From NCBI RefSeq assembly GCF_017114865.1, contig NZ_JADEYH010000001.1, forward strand, positions 496,001 through 560,000: a DNA stretch of 64,000 nucleotides, written 5' to 3'. The translations under genes were made by a program, and so were the position numbers. The notes beneath the pieces were generated by a model. It was given only the letters and a program-made list of their open reading frames with translations, was not told the DNA's origin and did not search any database. The DNA is from Streptomyces verrucosisporus. Its GTDB lineage: Bacteria > Actinomycetota > Actinomycetes > Streptomycetales > Streptomycetaceae. Shown piece after piece: positions 16,989-24,981 of the stretch; the first letter of the stretch is position 1; every line of letters starts with the position of its first letter.

Positions 16989-18524
16989 ATGACCGGTGAC
17001 GACCGTTCCACCGTGCCGCCCGTACGGCTGCCCGCCGAAGCCGAACTGGCACGGGACGCGCTGGCCTCGCCACTGCTGGCCCGGGCCGCCCGGCTCGCGC
17101 GCTGGGCCGGGGAGGGGGTCCGGGTCGGCGCCGGGGGCGAGCTGTCCGACGAGTCGCTGGAGCGGGCCGCCGCCCACCTCGGCCTCGGAGGGGAGGACGG
17201 GCTCGCGGACGCCGAGCGGGCCTGGGACACGGCCCTGGACACCGGCCTGCTGGAGATCCGCGAGGACGACGGGACGGACGGGGACGACGGGACCGGCGAG
17301 GACGGAGAAGCCGGGGACGGCACGGCGGCCCCGGGCGAGGAGCTGTCGATGCTCACCGGGGGCGCCCCCGCCGACGTACTGGACATCTGGCGCGACGGCC
17401 TGGAGGCGGCCCTCGCGGACGCCGCCGCCCCCGCCCTGGAGGATCTGCTCGGCGAACTGGACGCCGAGGGCGAGGACGGCCGGATCGACCCGGACTCCCT
17501 CGACCTCGACGCGCTCGACTGGGACCCGGAGGAGGAGGCCGACTTCCTCGACGGCGCCCTGGGCAACCTCTACGTCCTGACCGCGACCGACCCCGCCGTG
17601 ACGGGCGGTGCGATGGTGCCGCTGCCGGTGCTCGCCGCCTCGATGGTCGCCCCGGAGGACATGGAGTACCCCACCGACTCCGTTCTGGAGGACGTCTCGA
17701 CGGCGATGGTGAGGCTGGACGAGCAGTTCCGGATGCTGGAGCCGATCGGGATCGTCGACTACCGCCCCGTGGACGAGGCCCTGATCGAGGAAGCCGACGG
17801 CGGCGAGGCCGACGGGCTCGGCGCACCGGACGACTCCGGCGGCCCGGAGGAGGAGGACCTGACCCGCTACGGCATGGTCCGCCTGACCCCGCTCGGCCTG
17901 TACGGCGTGCGGCAGCGGCTGCTGGAGGCGGGCGTCCACGCCCCGGTCGTGGGCGATCTGGCGCGGGAGAGCGCCGAGGAGTTGCTGGCCGCCCTGCCCG
18001 GCCACGGGGAGGAGGCGGCCCGCCACGAGATCGAGCTGTGGCTCGCCCGGCGCGCCCCCCTGGAGGCCGCCCGCGAACTCCTCGCCGCCGCCCGGGGCGA
18101 CGACCGGGAGGCGCCGCGCCGCCGCCTGGCCTGCCAGCAGGCCCTCTCGATCACCGGTGCGGAGGCCGAGCCGGCCCTGCGCGAGGTCCTCGACGACGGC
18201 CATCTGGGCGGACTGGCCAGGGTGTGGCTCTCCGAGCGCGGCTTCGCCGACGTGCCCGCGCCGTCGGAGGAGATGGTGTTCTGGCTGACCGTGGACACCC
18301 TGGCCGCCCAGCTGGCCACCGAGGAGGGCGGGGGCGACTCGGAGGAACTGCGCGAGCTTGTGCGGGGCCTGGTCGACCAGCACAGCGGTTTCTTCGACAA
18401 GGCGTGGCGCGTCGACCACCCGGCGACCGGGGAGGTGCTGGAGGCGATGAGCCGTGTGCACCCCGACCGCAAGGCGGCCAAGGACGCCCGCAAGGCGGCG
18501 TACAGGGCGCGGTCGCGCGGCTGA
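16989..18524 (+). CDS. Conserved hypothetical acidic protein
   Basis: A 511-residue soluble protein I cannot assign. It is strongly acidic, with long D/E/G-rich stretches at about residues 95-120 and 265-295 that look like flexible linkers, between helical blocks. The C-terminal half has repeated alpha-helical pairs (HEIELWLARRAPLEAARELL, ACQQALSITGAEAEPALREVL) that could be HEAT-like. It ends in a basic tail KAAKDARKAAYRARSRG. No signal peptide or membrane helix. Start MTGDDRSTVPP at 16989 has GAGGAG upstream and fits codon bias. It is probably transcribed alone. Confidence 0.75.
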   Translation: MTGDDRSTVPPVRLPAEAELARDALASPLLARAARLARWAGEGVRVGAGGELSDESLERAAAHLGLGGEDGLADAERAWDTALDTGLLEIREDDGTDGDDGTGEDGEAGDGTAAPGEELSMLTGGAPADVLDIWRDGLEAALADAAAPALEDLLGELDAEGEDGRIDPDSLDLDALDWDPEEEADFLDGALGNLYVLTATDPAVTGGAMVPLPVLAASMVAPEDMEYPTDSVLEDVSTAMVRLDEQFRMLEPIGIVDYRPVDEALIEEADGGEADGLGAPDDSGGPEEEDLTRYGMVRLTPLGLYGVRQRLLEAGVHAPVVGDLARESAEELLAALPGHGEEAARHEIELWLARRAPLEAARELLAAARGDDREAPRRRLACQQALSITGAEAEPALREVLDDGHLGGLARVWLSERGFADVPAPSEEMVFWLTVDTLAAQLATEEGGGDSEELRELVRGLVDQHSGFFDKAWRVDHPATGEVLEAMSRVHPDRKAAKDARKAAYRARSRG

Positions 18525-18617
18525 GCCGACCGGTTCGGCCCGTGTTCAACCCGCGTTCGCCCCAGGGCGGGATCGTGGTCGGCGCCGTGCCACCGCGCAG
18601 AGCCGACGGGAGAGACG

Positions 18618-20096
18618 ATGCCGACCAGCAGCGAAGTCAGCCGCCCAGACCTCAGCAGACGGTCGGTCGTGGCCGGGGCCGGGATCGCCCTCACCGGCAG
18701 TGCGGGCATCCTGGCCGGCACCGCGGGTGCGTTCGGCGCCCCGGGCCGCGACGACGACCGTGATGCCCGCGACGGGCACCGCGGACGGCGGGAGGACGGC
18801 GCACCGCGGGGCTACGGTCCGCTGGTGCCCGATCCCGAAGGGGTGATCGCCCTGCCCGCGGGCTTCTCGTACCGCGTCCTCACGCACTGCGGCGTCACCC
18901 GGCTGGAGAGCGGCGAGTACACCCCCGCCAGGCACGACGGCACCGCCGCCTTCGACGGGCCCAGGGGCAGGACGCTGCTGGTCAACAACCACGAGCTGAA
19001 GGGCCCCCGGGGCGACTGGGAGCACCCGGTGCCGCTCGCCGAGGGGCTGGTCTACGATCCGGCCGCCGCGGGGGGCTGCACGGTCGTGGAGGTCTCGCAC
19101 GACGGAGAGAAGCTCGCCGAGTGGGTGGGCATCGCCGGCACCTCCACCAACTGCGCGGGCGGGGTGACCCCCTGGGGCACCTGGCTGACCTGCGAGGAGA
19201 ACTCCGACCGGGCCGGCGAGAGGGGCATGACCCGCGACCACGGCTACGTCTTCGAGGTCGATCCGCGCGACCGGCGCGCCAACCGAGACCCCAGGCCCCT
19301 CAGGGCCCTGGGCCGTTTCGACCACGAGGCCGTCGTCGTGGACCCGCGGCGCGGTCACATGTATCTGACGGAGGACGACTCCGACCCCAACGGCCTGCTC
19401 TACCGGTGGGTGCCGCCGCACGGCTTCCGGCACGGACGGGGGAGGCTGCGCTCACTGGCCGACGACGCGGGCGTCCTCCAGGCGTTCCGCTGCTTCGACT
19501 CCGGCGGCCGGTTCGTCGACGACCTCTCCCGCGCGGTGCGTCCCGGCACGGTCTACGGGGTCGACTGGGTGGACGTCCCCGACCGCGACGCCCGAGAGGT
19601 GCCCGTCCGCAGGCAGTTCGCCGGGGACGAGGTCACCCGCGCCCGCAAACTGGAGGGCATGTGGTGGGCCGACGGCGGCGCGTACGTGGTGGCCTCCTAC
19701 GCCCGTGACGAGGACAGCCCCGGTGAGCCCCACGACGGCCAGGTGTGGTTCTACGACCCCCGGCGCCGCACCCTCACCCTCAGGCTGCGCTTCGGGGTCA
19801 ACCGCGACCCGCACGAGCCCGGCGGCCTCGACGGTCCGGACAACATCACGGTCTCGCCGTACGGCGGGGTGATCATCGCCGAGGACGGCGAGGGGCTCCA
19901 GCACCTGATGGCCGCGGACGACCGCGGCAGGGCGTTCCCGATCGCACGCAACGAGGTGAACATCGGCACCGAGGAGGAGCCGGAGTACAGCGAGTTCGCC
20001 GGGGTCTGCTTCTCGGGGGACGGCCGGACGCTGTTCGCCGGGATCCAGGAGCCCGGCATCCTGCTGGCGATCACCGGCCCCTGGCGGCGCCACTGA
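18618..20096 (+). CDS. PhoX/DUF839-family secreted protein with Tat signal
   Basis: A 492-residue protein. The N-terminus has a twin-arginine signal (LSRRSVVAGAGIALTGSAGI), fitting a folded, metal-loaded secreted enzyme. The DUF839 (PhoX) fold is shown by NNHELKGPRGDWEHP, GTSTNCAGGVTPWGTWLTCEEN and ITVSPYGGVIIAEDGEG. PhoX phosphatases use Ca2+/Fe3+ sites contributed by such EEN and EDG segments. Many Streptomyces members are annotated only as DUF839 proteins, so phosphatase activity is likely but unproven. No PHO box was evident upstream. A 19-base stem terminator follows. Confidence 0.85.
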   Translation: MPTSSEVSRPDLSRRSVVAGAGIALTGSAGILAGTAGAFGAPGRDDDRDARDGHRGRREDGAPRGYGPLVPDPEGVIALPAGFSYRVLTHCGVTRLESGEYTPARHDGTAAFDGPRGRTLLVNNHELKGPRGDWEHPVPLAEGLVYDPAAAGGCTVVEVSHDGEKLAEWVGIAGTSTNCAGGVTPWGTWLTCEENSDRAGERGMTRDHGYVFEVDPRDRRANRDPRPLRALGRFDHEAVVVDPRRGHMYLTEDDSDPNGLLYRWVPPHGFRHGRGRLRSLADDAGVLQAFRCFDSGGRFVDDLSRAVRPGTVYGVDWVDVPDRDAREVPVRRQFAGDEVTRARKLEGMWWADGGAYVVASYARDEDSPGEPHDGQVWFYDPRRRTLTLRLRFGVNRDPHEPGGLDGPDNITVSPYGGVIIAEDGEGLQHLMAADDRGRAFPIARNEVNIGTEEEPEYSEFAGVCFSGDGRTLFAGIQEPGILLAITGPWRRH

Positions 20097-20151
20097 GCCG
20101 CCGCCGCGCCGCGGCTCCCGCCGGGGGAGCGGACCGAAGGCCGTGACCGCG

Positions 20152-20192
20152 CGGAAGGGCCCGCGGGAGATCGTCTCCCGCGGGCCCTTCCG
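20152..20192 (+). terminator. Terminator after the PhoX-like gene
   Basis: A perfect 19-base stem (20152-20170 with 20174-20192) with loop TCG. It lies between convergent genes and can serve both. Confidence 0.85.
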
Positions 20193-20236
20193 TGTCGGCG
20201 TCGTGCCGGTGTTGCGGCGGTGTCGCGCCGGCGGTT

Positions 20237-20428
20237 TCAGGCCGCGGTGGTCATCCCGTGCCGCTCGGCCGCCCGCCACAGGCTCCGCAGCCGGTCCAGC
20301 TCGGCGAGCTCCGCCCGGGACCAGGGGCGGTCTCCGTGGGCGCGGACGAAGGCGCGGAGCGCCTCGTTCGCCTGGGCGGGGGTCTGGGGCCCGGGAGCCG
20401 GGGGTCCTTGCTCGGGAGTGGTGGACAT
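20237..20428 (-). CDS. Small hypothetical protein
   Basis: A 63-residue protein starting MSTTPEQGPPAPGPQT, with a proline-rich N-terminus and a helical remainder (ANEALRAFVRAHGDRPWSRAELAEL, LRSLWRAAERHGM). The pattern looks like a short soluble helix-hairpin protein, as often seen in Streptomyces; I do not recognise a family. The start at 20428 is preferred over an upstream in-frame one because the upstream residues look random. Codon bias is typical of real genes here. Confidence 0.6.
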   Translation of the reverse strand: MSTTPEQGPPAPGPQTPAQANEALRAFVRAHGDRPWSRAELAELDRLRSLWRAAERHGMTTAA

Positions 20429-20750
20429 ATGACCAGCGTAGAGGCTGGGTATGACAGCGGCAGGTCCCTGTGGTTTCCCTCCCGCCGCATAGTTCAAACC
20501 TCAATCGCTCCGCAAATGCCCGAAATGGTCGCTGACCTGCGAATATGGCCGCCGGTGCGGGGAGTTGGCCCCATCGGGACCGTCGGCGGATGCGACGGAT
20601 ATCACGTCCGCCGTCTCTCCCGTGGTGCGGTCGGTGCTCTGCGGCAAGTGTCTTCACGACTCCCGTGCGACTCCCGCGCGACCCCTCCGCCTCCTTTCCG
20701 CTCCTTCGCGCCCGGTGCTCCCGCCGCCGGCCCCTCGGCCGCCGGCTCTC
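20429..20750. other. Intergenic region between the small protein and TerD genes
   Basis: This holds the promoter of the small protein near 20430-20520 (a locally AT-richer stretch around 20490-20550) and the 3' flank of the TerD gene. The end near 20715-20745 has repeated GCCGCCGGC blocks. I see no reading frame, RNA gene or clear operator. Confidence 0.4.
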
Positions 20751-21941
20751 CTAAAGGGCCGCGCCGCCCGGCTTCACCATGCCGCGGACGGTGCGGGAGT
20801 CCACGTAGTCACCCAGCGCCGTCATCTCCCACTCGCCCGAGAACTGCCGGATCAGCTTGCACATCAGCACGCCCGTGCGCGGCTCGGAACCGGTCAGGTC
20901 GAAACGGACCAGTTCCTCGCCGGTGGCGGCGTCCAGCAGGCGGCAGTACGCCTTGGCGACCTCGGTGAACTTCTGCCCGGAGAAGGAGTTGACCGTGAAG
21001 ACCAGACCCGTCACCTGCGGCGGCAGGCCGCCCAGGTGGACGGTGATGGCCTCGTCGTCGCCCGCGCCCTCGCCGGTGAGGTTGTCGCCGGAGTGCTGGA
21101 TAACTCCGTTCAGGATGGCGAGCCTGCCGAAGTAGCAGTTGTCGATCTTCTTGCGGTTGGCGTCATAGGCGATGACCGACGCGTCGAGGTCGACGTCCTT
21201 GCCGCGGAAGGCGGGCTCCCAGCCCAGCCCCATCCGGACCGAGGCCAGCAGCGGCTTTCCGCCCTTGACCAGGGAGACGGTCTCGTGCTTCCGCAGGTCC
21301 ACCCGGCCCTTGTCCAGGTTGATCTTCCCGGTGGCGGCGGGAGCGGGAGGAGTGGCGGGCGGCGCGGCCGGCATGGCCGGAGCCGCAGGTGCGGTGGGCG
21401 CGGCGGGAGGAGCCGCGGGTGCGGCGGGCGCGGCCGGAGCGGCGGGCTCCTCCACCGTCACGCCGAAGTCCGTGGCGATGCCCGCCAGACCGTTCGCGTA
21501 CCCCTGGCCGACCGCGCGGACCTTCCAGACGCCGCCCCTGCGGTAGACCTCGACGACCACCAGCGCCGTCTCCGGACCCAACCGGGGCGGGGTGAAGGTG
21601 GCCACCACCGCGCCGCTCGCCGCGTCCCGCACGGTCGCGGTGGGCTCGGTGCCGGCGAAGGTCGTGCCCGGGGCGTCGAGGCTGGCCGTCACCACGACCT
21701 TCTCGACGTCGGCGGGCACCGCGGCGGTGTCCACGGTGATGGTGTCGAGGCCGCCCGCGGAACCGTGGGCCACCCCCGGGGCGGAGGGCTGGTTGTAGAA
21801 GACGAAGTCGTCGTCGGAACGCACCTTTCCGTCGGCGGCGATCAGCAGGCCGGAGACGTCGAGCCGCGCCGGCGCGGTGACGTCCACCGCCACGCGCGCG
21901 GTGGACAGCGGAAGGTTCGAACCGGGAGTCATTGCAGTCAT
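20751..21941 (-). CDS. Tandem-domain TerD family stress protein
   Basis: A 396-residue protein with two TerD domains: residues about 1-165 (MTPGSNLPL, SDDDFVFYNQP) and about 205-396 (VSLVKGGKPLLASVRMGLGWEP, DLDASVIAYD, SGDNLTGEGAGDDE). They are joined by a 40-residue linker of almost only Ala and Pro. The second domain keeps the acidic Ca2+ site (DLDAS, GDDE); the first has SDDDF but lacks GWEP/DLDAS. TerD proteins bind Ca2+ and act in tellurite, oxidative and developmental stress. Start MTAMTPG at 21941; MTPG at 21932 is possible. Confidence 0.9.
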   Translation of the reverse strand: MTAMTPGSNLPLSTARVAVDVTAPARLDVSGLLIAADGKVRSDDDFVFYNQPSAPGVAHGSAGGLDTITVDTAAVPADVEKVVVTASLDAPGTTFAGTEPTATVRDAASGAVVATFTPPRLGPETALVVVEVYRRGGVWKVRAVGQGYANGLAGIATDFGVTVEEPAAPAAPAAPAAPPAAPTAPAAPAMPAAPPATPPAPAATGKINLDKGRVDLRKHETVSLVKGGKPLLASVRMGLGWEPAFRGKDVDLDASVIAYDANRKKIDNCYFGRLAILNGVIQHSGDNLTGEGAGDDEAITVHLGGLPPQVTGLVFTVNSFSGQKFTEVAKAYCRLLDAATGEELVRFDLTGSEPRTGVLMCKLIRQFSGEWEMTALGDYVDSRTVRGMVKPGGAAL

Positions 21942-22038
21942 GGTCCGGATAACGGACCGGGCGGCTTTACGGTTCCATTACCCTGCGCCGTACGGGGACA
22001 CGCTCCGTGCCGGCGGGGCGGGGGCGCGCGGGCCGGCC

Positions 22039-22311
22039 TCAGCGGGACGGGCGCGAGTGGCCGAAGAGCAGACGGTAGGCGATCAGCAGCACCAGGGAAC
22101 CGGCGACCGCCGAGACCCACAGGGCCGGGTCGTAGAAGTCCCGCTCCACCGGGCGGTCCAGATAGGTCGCCGACAGCCAGCCGCCCACGAACGCCCCGAC
22201 GATGCCGATGAGCGTGGTGCCCACCAGTCCGCCCGGGTCGCGGCCCGGCAGCAGGACCTTGGCGACGACCCCCGTGACCAGTCCCAGCACCAGCCAGCTC
22301 ACGATGTCCAC
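22039..22311 (-). CDS. GlsB/YeaQ/YmgE-family membrane protein
   Basis: A 90-residue protein with three membrane helices and the family pattern: WLVLGLVTGVVAKVLLPGRDPGGLVGTTLIGIVGAFVGGWL. Transglycosylase-associated (GlsB) proteins are small general-stress membrane proteins of unknown mechanism. The start is GTG at 22311 (the frame opens with MDIVSW). It is divergently placed against the large intergenic region and on the same strand as terD but separated by about 100 bases. Confidence 0.9.
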   Translation of the reverse strand: MDIVSWLVLGLVTGVVAKVLLPGRDPGGLVGTTLIGIVGAFVGGWLSATYLDRPVERDFYDPALWVSAVAGSLVLLIAYRLLFGHSRPSR

Positions 22312-22775
22312 GATCGAACCCCTCCCCGCCGCGGGACTCCGCCCGCGGTCCGTGATCTTCGCGGGCCATCATGCCCGAACGGGGGCGCTCTGGAACACCG
22401 TCCGGTCGGGCGGCCGGGGGCGGTGCGGGACACACCGCTCCGGTGGGCGCGCCGCGTGGGGGCGGGCGCTGGCTTCCTCTCCACCGAATCTGGTTCACAT
22501 CCGTGGGAGTGGCGGAAAACCCCGCCTTTCCCCGTCCGGGCGCACCACGGCCCGGACCCGCCGTTCAGGCCTCGAACTACGGTAAGCGGAGGTAATCCAC
22601 GCGCTGTTCAGATACGCGTACGTGCGCCACGATCGTGCACGATCGAGCGGGAGCGGAACGAGGCTGTCGCGGTCCGGTTCCCTGATCTAGCCTTCGCCCG
22701 TCCGGCCCTTCCTCTCCGGCCGGTCCGTCCGTCCGGTCCGCGGGACCGGATCCGCCTCACACCAAGGAACCGCCG
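22312..22775. other. 464-base intergenic region upstream of the sugar cluster
   Basis: This holds the glsB promoter on one side and that of the 22776 gene on the other. An 8-base stem (22534-22541 with 22550-22557, GTCCGGGC) and the 16-base palindrome at 22630-22645 are the only clear structures. I see no RNA gene or credible small gene. Confidence 0.5.
22630..22645. promoter_or_regulatory. Perfect 16-base palindrome upstream of the 22776 gene
   Basis: CGATCGTGCACGATCG lies 131 bases before the start codon. Perfect palindromes of this size are typical operators. The bound regulator is unknown; it does not match the LacI-type, IclR-type or GntR-type sites proposed elsewhere in the window. Confidence 0.5.
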
Positions 22776-23996
22776 ATGAGAGCTTCCGCGTTCGTCTACC
22801 CCTGGGACGTCGTCGGCGACCCGGCCGCCGCCCGCCGGATCGCCGACCTCGGTGTCGAGCAGGTCACTCTCGCCTCCGCCTACCACTCCACCAGGGCGCT
22901 CACGCCCCGTCATCCGCGCCACCGCGTCGTCGCCGCCCGGCACTCCGCCGTCTACTACCCGGTCGACCCGGCCCGCTGGGAGGGCCGGCGGCTGCGCCCG
23001 TACGCGCAGGACTGGGTCGCGGGCGAGGACCCGTACGGTGAGGCCGCGGCGGCTCTGGCCGACGCCGGACTGGAGGTGCACTCCTGGGTGATCCTCGCCC
23101 ACAACACCCGCCTCGGCGGTGAGCACCCGGATCTGACCGTGCGCAACGCCTACGGCGACCGCTACCCCTGGGCGCCCTGCATCGCGCGGGAGGAGGTGCG
23201 CGTCTACGCCGCCGCCCTGGCGGCCGAGGCCGCCGTGCGGCCCGGTGCGCGCGGGGTGGAGCTGGAGTCCTGCGGCTGGTACGGGCTGGGGCACCTGAGC
23301 GCCCACGACAAGACCGGCGGGGTGCGGCTGGGCGGAGCCGGCCAGTACCTGATGTCGCTGTGCTTCTGCCCGGAGTGCGAGGCGGGGTACGCCGGGCACG
23401 GCGCCGACCCCGAGCGGCTGCGGGGCGCCGTGGCCGACGCGCTGGAGCCGCTGTGGCGCGGAGAGCGCGGGGGGAGCGGGAAGGCGGCCGGCGGGCGCGC
23501 CGGGGAGTGGCGGGAGGTGGGGGAAGCGCTGGGACAGGAGCTCGCCGGGGCTGCGGCCGCCTGGCGAGACCAGGTAGCGAGCGCTTTCCAATCGGAGGTC
23601 GTGACGGCCGTGCGGAAGGCCGCCGAGGCCCAACGGGCGGAAGGATTCCGGGTGCTGCTGCACGCCGATCCGGCGCCCCACCGCTGCGGTGCCAACGTCG
23701 GTGTGGACCCCGCCGCGGTCCTCGCCCTGGCCGATGGTGTGGTGCTGCCGTGCACCGGGGACGGTGCCGAACGCGAGGCCGTCCTGGCGCCCTTCGCCCG
23801 GCACCGGAGCCCCTCCACCGTGCTGGCCGCCAACTTCACGGTGGTCGGCGGTATGGGCGGACGCCCCGCGGAGCTGGCCGGGGACGCCGCGCACGCCCGG
23901 GAGCTGGGGGCGACCGAACTGCGGCTGTACCACGCCGGTCTGGCGTGCGAGGCGGATCTGGCGGCCGTGCGCGCCGCGCTGCCGCGTCTGGGCTGA
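22776..23996 (+). CDS. Uncharacterised TIM-barrel-like protein
   Basis: A 406-residue soluble protein I cannot name. Alternating strand-helix pattern (ASAFVYPWDVVGDP, VEQVTLASAYHSTRAL, VHSWVILAHNTRLG, GVELESCGWYGLGHL) suggests a TIM barrel. The motif SLCFCPECEAGYAG resembles the C-F-C-x2-C segment seen in some glycoside-hydrolase-like (GHL) proteins, and the acidic residues in ELES could be catalytic. Residues 230-260 are a G/R-rich insertion. No signal peptide, so it is cytoplasmic. It sits at the edge of a pectin/arabinose-type cluster, so a glycoside-related role is an inference from context. Start ATG 22776. Confidence 0.6.
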   Translation: MRASAFVYPWDVVGDPAAARRIADLGVEQVTLASAYHSTRALTPRHPRHRVVAARHSAVYYPVDPARWEGRRLRPYAQDWVAGEDPYGEAAAALADAGLEVHSWVILAHNTRLGGEHPDLTVRNAYGDRYPWAPCIAREEVRVYAAALAAEAAVRPGARGVELESCGWYGLGHLSAHDKTGGVRLGGAGQYLMSLCFCPECEAGYAGHGADPERLRGAVADALEPLWRGERGGSGKAAGGRAGEWREVGEALGQELAGAAAAWRDQVASAFQSEVVTAVRKAAEAQRAEGFRVLLHADPAPHRCGANVGVDPAAVLALADGVVLPCTGDGAEREAVLAPFARHRSPSTVLAANFTVVGGMGGRPAELAGDAAHARELGATELRLYHAGLACEADLAAVRAALPRLG

Positions 23997-24080
23997 GCCG
24001 TACCGGGCGGTACCGGGCCGGCGTCCGAGCGCGGCGCGCGGCAGCTCCCCGTGATCACCCATGCACTCGCCGTCGCGTGC

Positions 24081-24094
24081 AGTAAGCGCTTTCA
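24081..24094. promoter_or_regulatory. LacI/cre-like operator upstream of the GntR gene
   Basis: AGTAAGCGCTTTCA matches the LacI/CcpA-type consensus TGWAANCGNTNWCA at all fixed positions but the first. It lies about 30 bases upstream of the -35 hexamer, so a LacI-family protein could act here. No LacI gene in this part of the window is an obvious partner. Confidence 0.45.
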
Positions 24095-24124
24095 GGCCGG
24101 TCCCCGAAAGTTCTGTCGGAACCG

Positions 24125-24153
24125 TTGACGGAGCCCGGGGGTCGCCCTACTTT
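24125..24153 (+). promoter_or_regulatory. Vegetative-type promoter of the GntR/arabonate operon
   Basis: TTGACG at 24125-24130 and TACTTT at 24148-24153 with a 17-base spacer fit the HrdB-type consensus (TTGACR-N17/18-TANNNT). The transcription start would be near 24160, giving a leader of about 145 bases before the GntR ATG. Confidence 0.65.
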
Positions 24154-24182
24154 CATCCCACCGCACGTCGTACGCGATACGT

Positions 24183-24223
24183 CATACGCCATATCTCGTG
24201 CGTCATATATGAGATGCCGTATG
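24183..24223. promoter_or_regulatory. Imperfect inverted repeats in the leader of the GntR gene
   Basis: CATACGCCATATCTC (24183-24197) and GAGATGCCGTATG (24211-24223) are inverted copies differing by a 2-base insertion, with CATATATG between them. The stretch 24165-24225 is AT-richer than its surroundings and repeats CATACG/CATAT elements. Its place just downstream of the promoter suggests an autoregulatory operator for the FadR-like regulator encoded next. Confidence 0.5.
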
Positions 24224-24303
24224 CGGGTGTGCGCGGCACCCGAGGTGCCGCGCACACCGCCGCCCGTACGCCCGTCGCCACAGCCGACCTGAGAGCCGAC
24301 CGC

Positions 24304-24981
24304 ATGAGAGCCCCCCTGACCGGTCTCGCACCGGTACCCGTCCCCTCCAGGACGCAGTACGTCATGGAGCATCTGACCCACGCCATCCTCACCGGACAGC
24401 TCCCGCCCGGGCAGCCGCTGGTGGAGACCGAGCTGGCCGCGAGATTCGGCGTGTCCAAGACCCCGGTCCGCGAGGCGCTGAAGACCCTCGCGGGCCGCGG
24501 GCTGGTCGTGATGAGCGAGTACAAGGGCGCCACCGTGCGCACCGTGGACGCCTCGATGGCCCGCTCGGTCTACGACGTGCGGCTGCTGCTGGAGCCGGAG
24601 GCGCTGCGCCGCGCCGTCACGGCGGAGGCGGACCTGGCCGGGGCCCGGGCCGCGCTGGAGCGGGCCGACGCCGCCGCCGACCGGGCCGACCGCTCGCTGG
24701 CCAACCGGGACTTCCACCGGGCCCTGTACCTGTCCTGCGGCAACCCGCTGCTGACGCGGATGCTCGACGACCTGCGCGACCAGGCGGCCCTGGTGTCCAC
24801 CGTCGCATGGGAGGCCGTGCCCTCCTGGGAGCAGGAGGCCGCCGAGCACCGGGAGATCCTCGCCCGGGCCCTGGACGGGGACGCCGACGGCGCGGCCCGG
24901 CTGCTGCGCGACCACATCGAGGGATTCGTCCGCCGGGCTTTCCCGGCCGTGGAGAACCAGGAAGGTCAGGTCCAGGTATGA
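24304..24981 (+). CDS. GntR-family (FadR/FCD subfamily) regulator
   Basis: A 225-residue regulator. The winged HTH is at about residues 15-80 (ILTGQLPPGQPLVETELAARFGVSKTPVREALKTLAGRGLV in outline), followed by an all-helical FCD domain with metal/ligand-binding positions typical of the subfamily (DVRLLLEPEALR, NRDFHRALY, HREILARALDGD). FCD regulators often bind sugar acids. It overlaps the next gene by four bases (ATGA), so it likely controls the dehydratase genes and senses their substrate or intermediate. ATG 24304 is chosen because the upstream frame lies in the promoter. Confidence 0.9.
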   Translation: MRAPLTGLAPVPVPSRTQYVMEHLTHAILTGQLPPGQPLVETELAARFGVSKTPVREALKTLAGRGLVVMSEYKGATVRTVDASMARSVYDVRLLLEPEALRRAVTAEADLAGARAALERADAAADRADRSLANRDFHRALYLSCGNPLLTRMLDDLRDQAALVSTVAWEAVPSWEQEAAEHREILARALDGDADGAARLLRDHIEGFVRRAFPAVENQEGQVQV

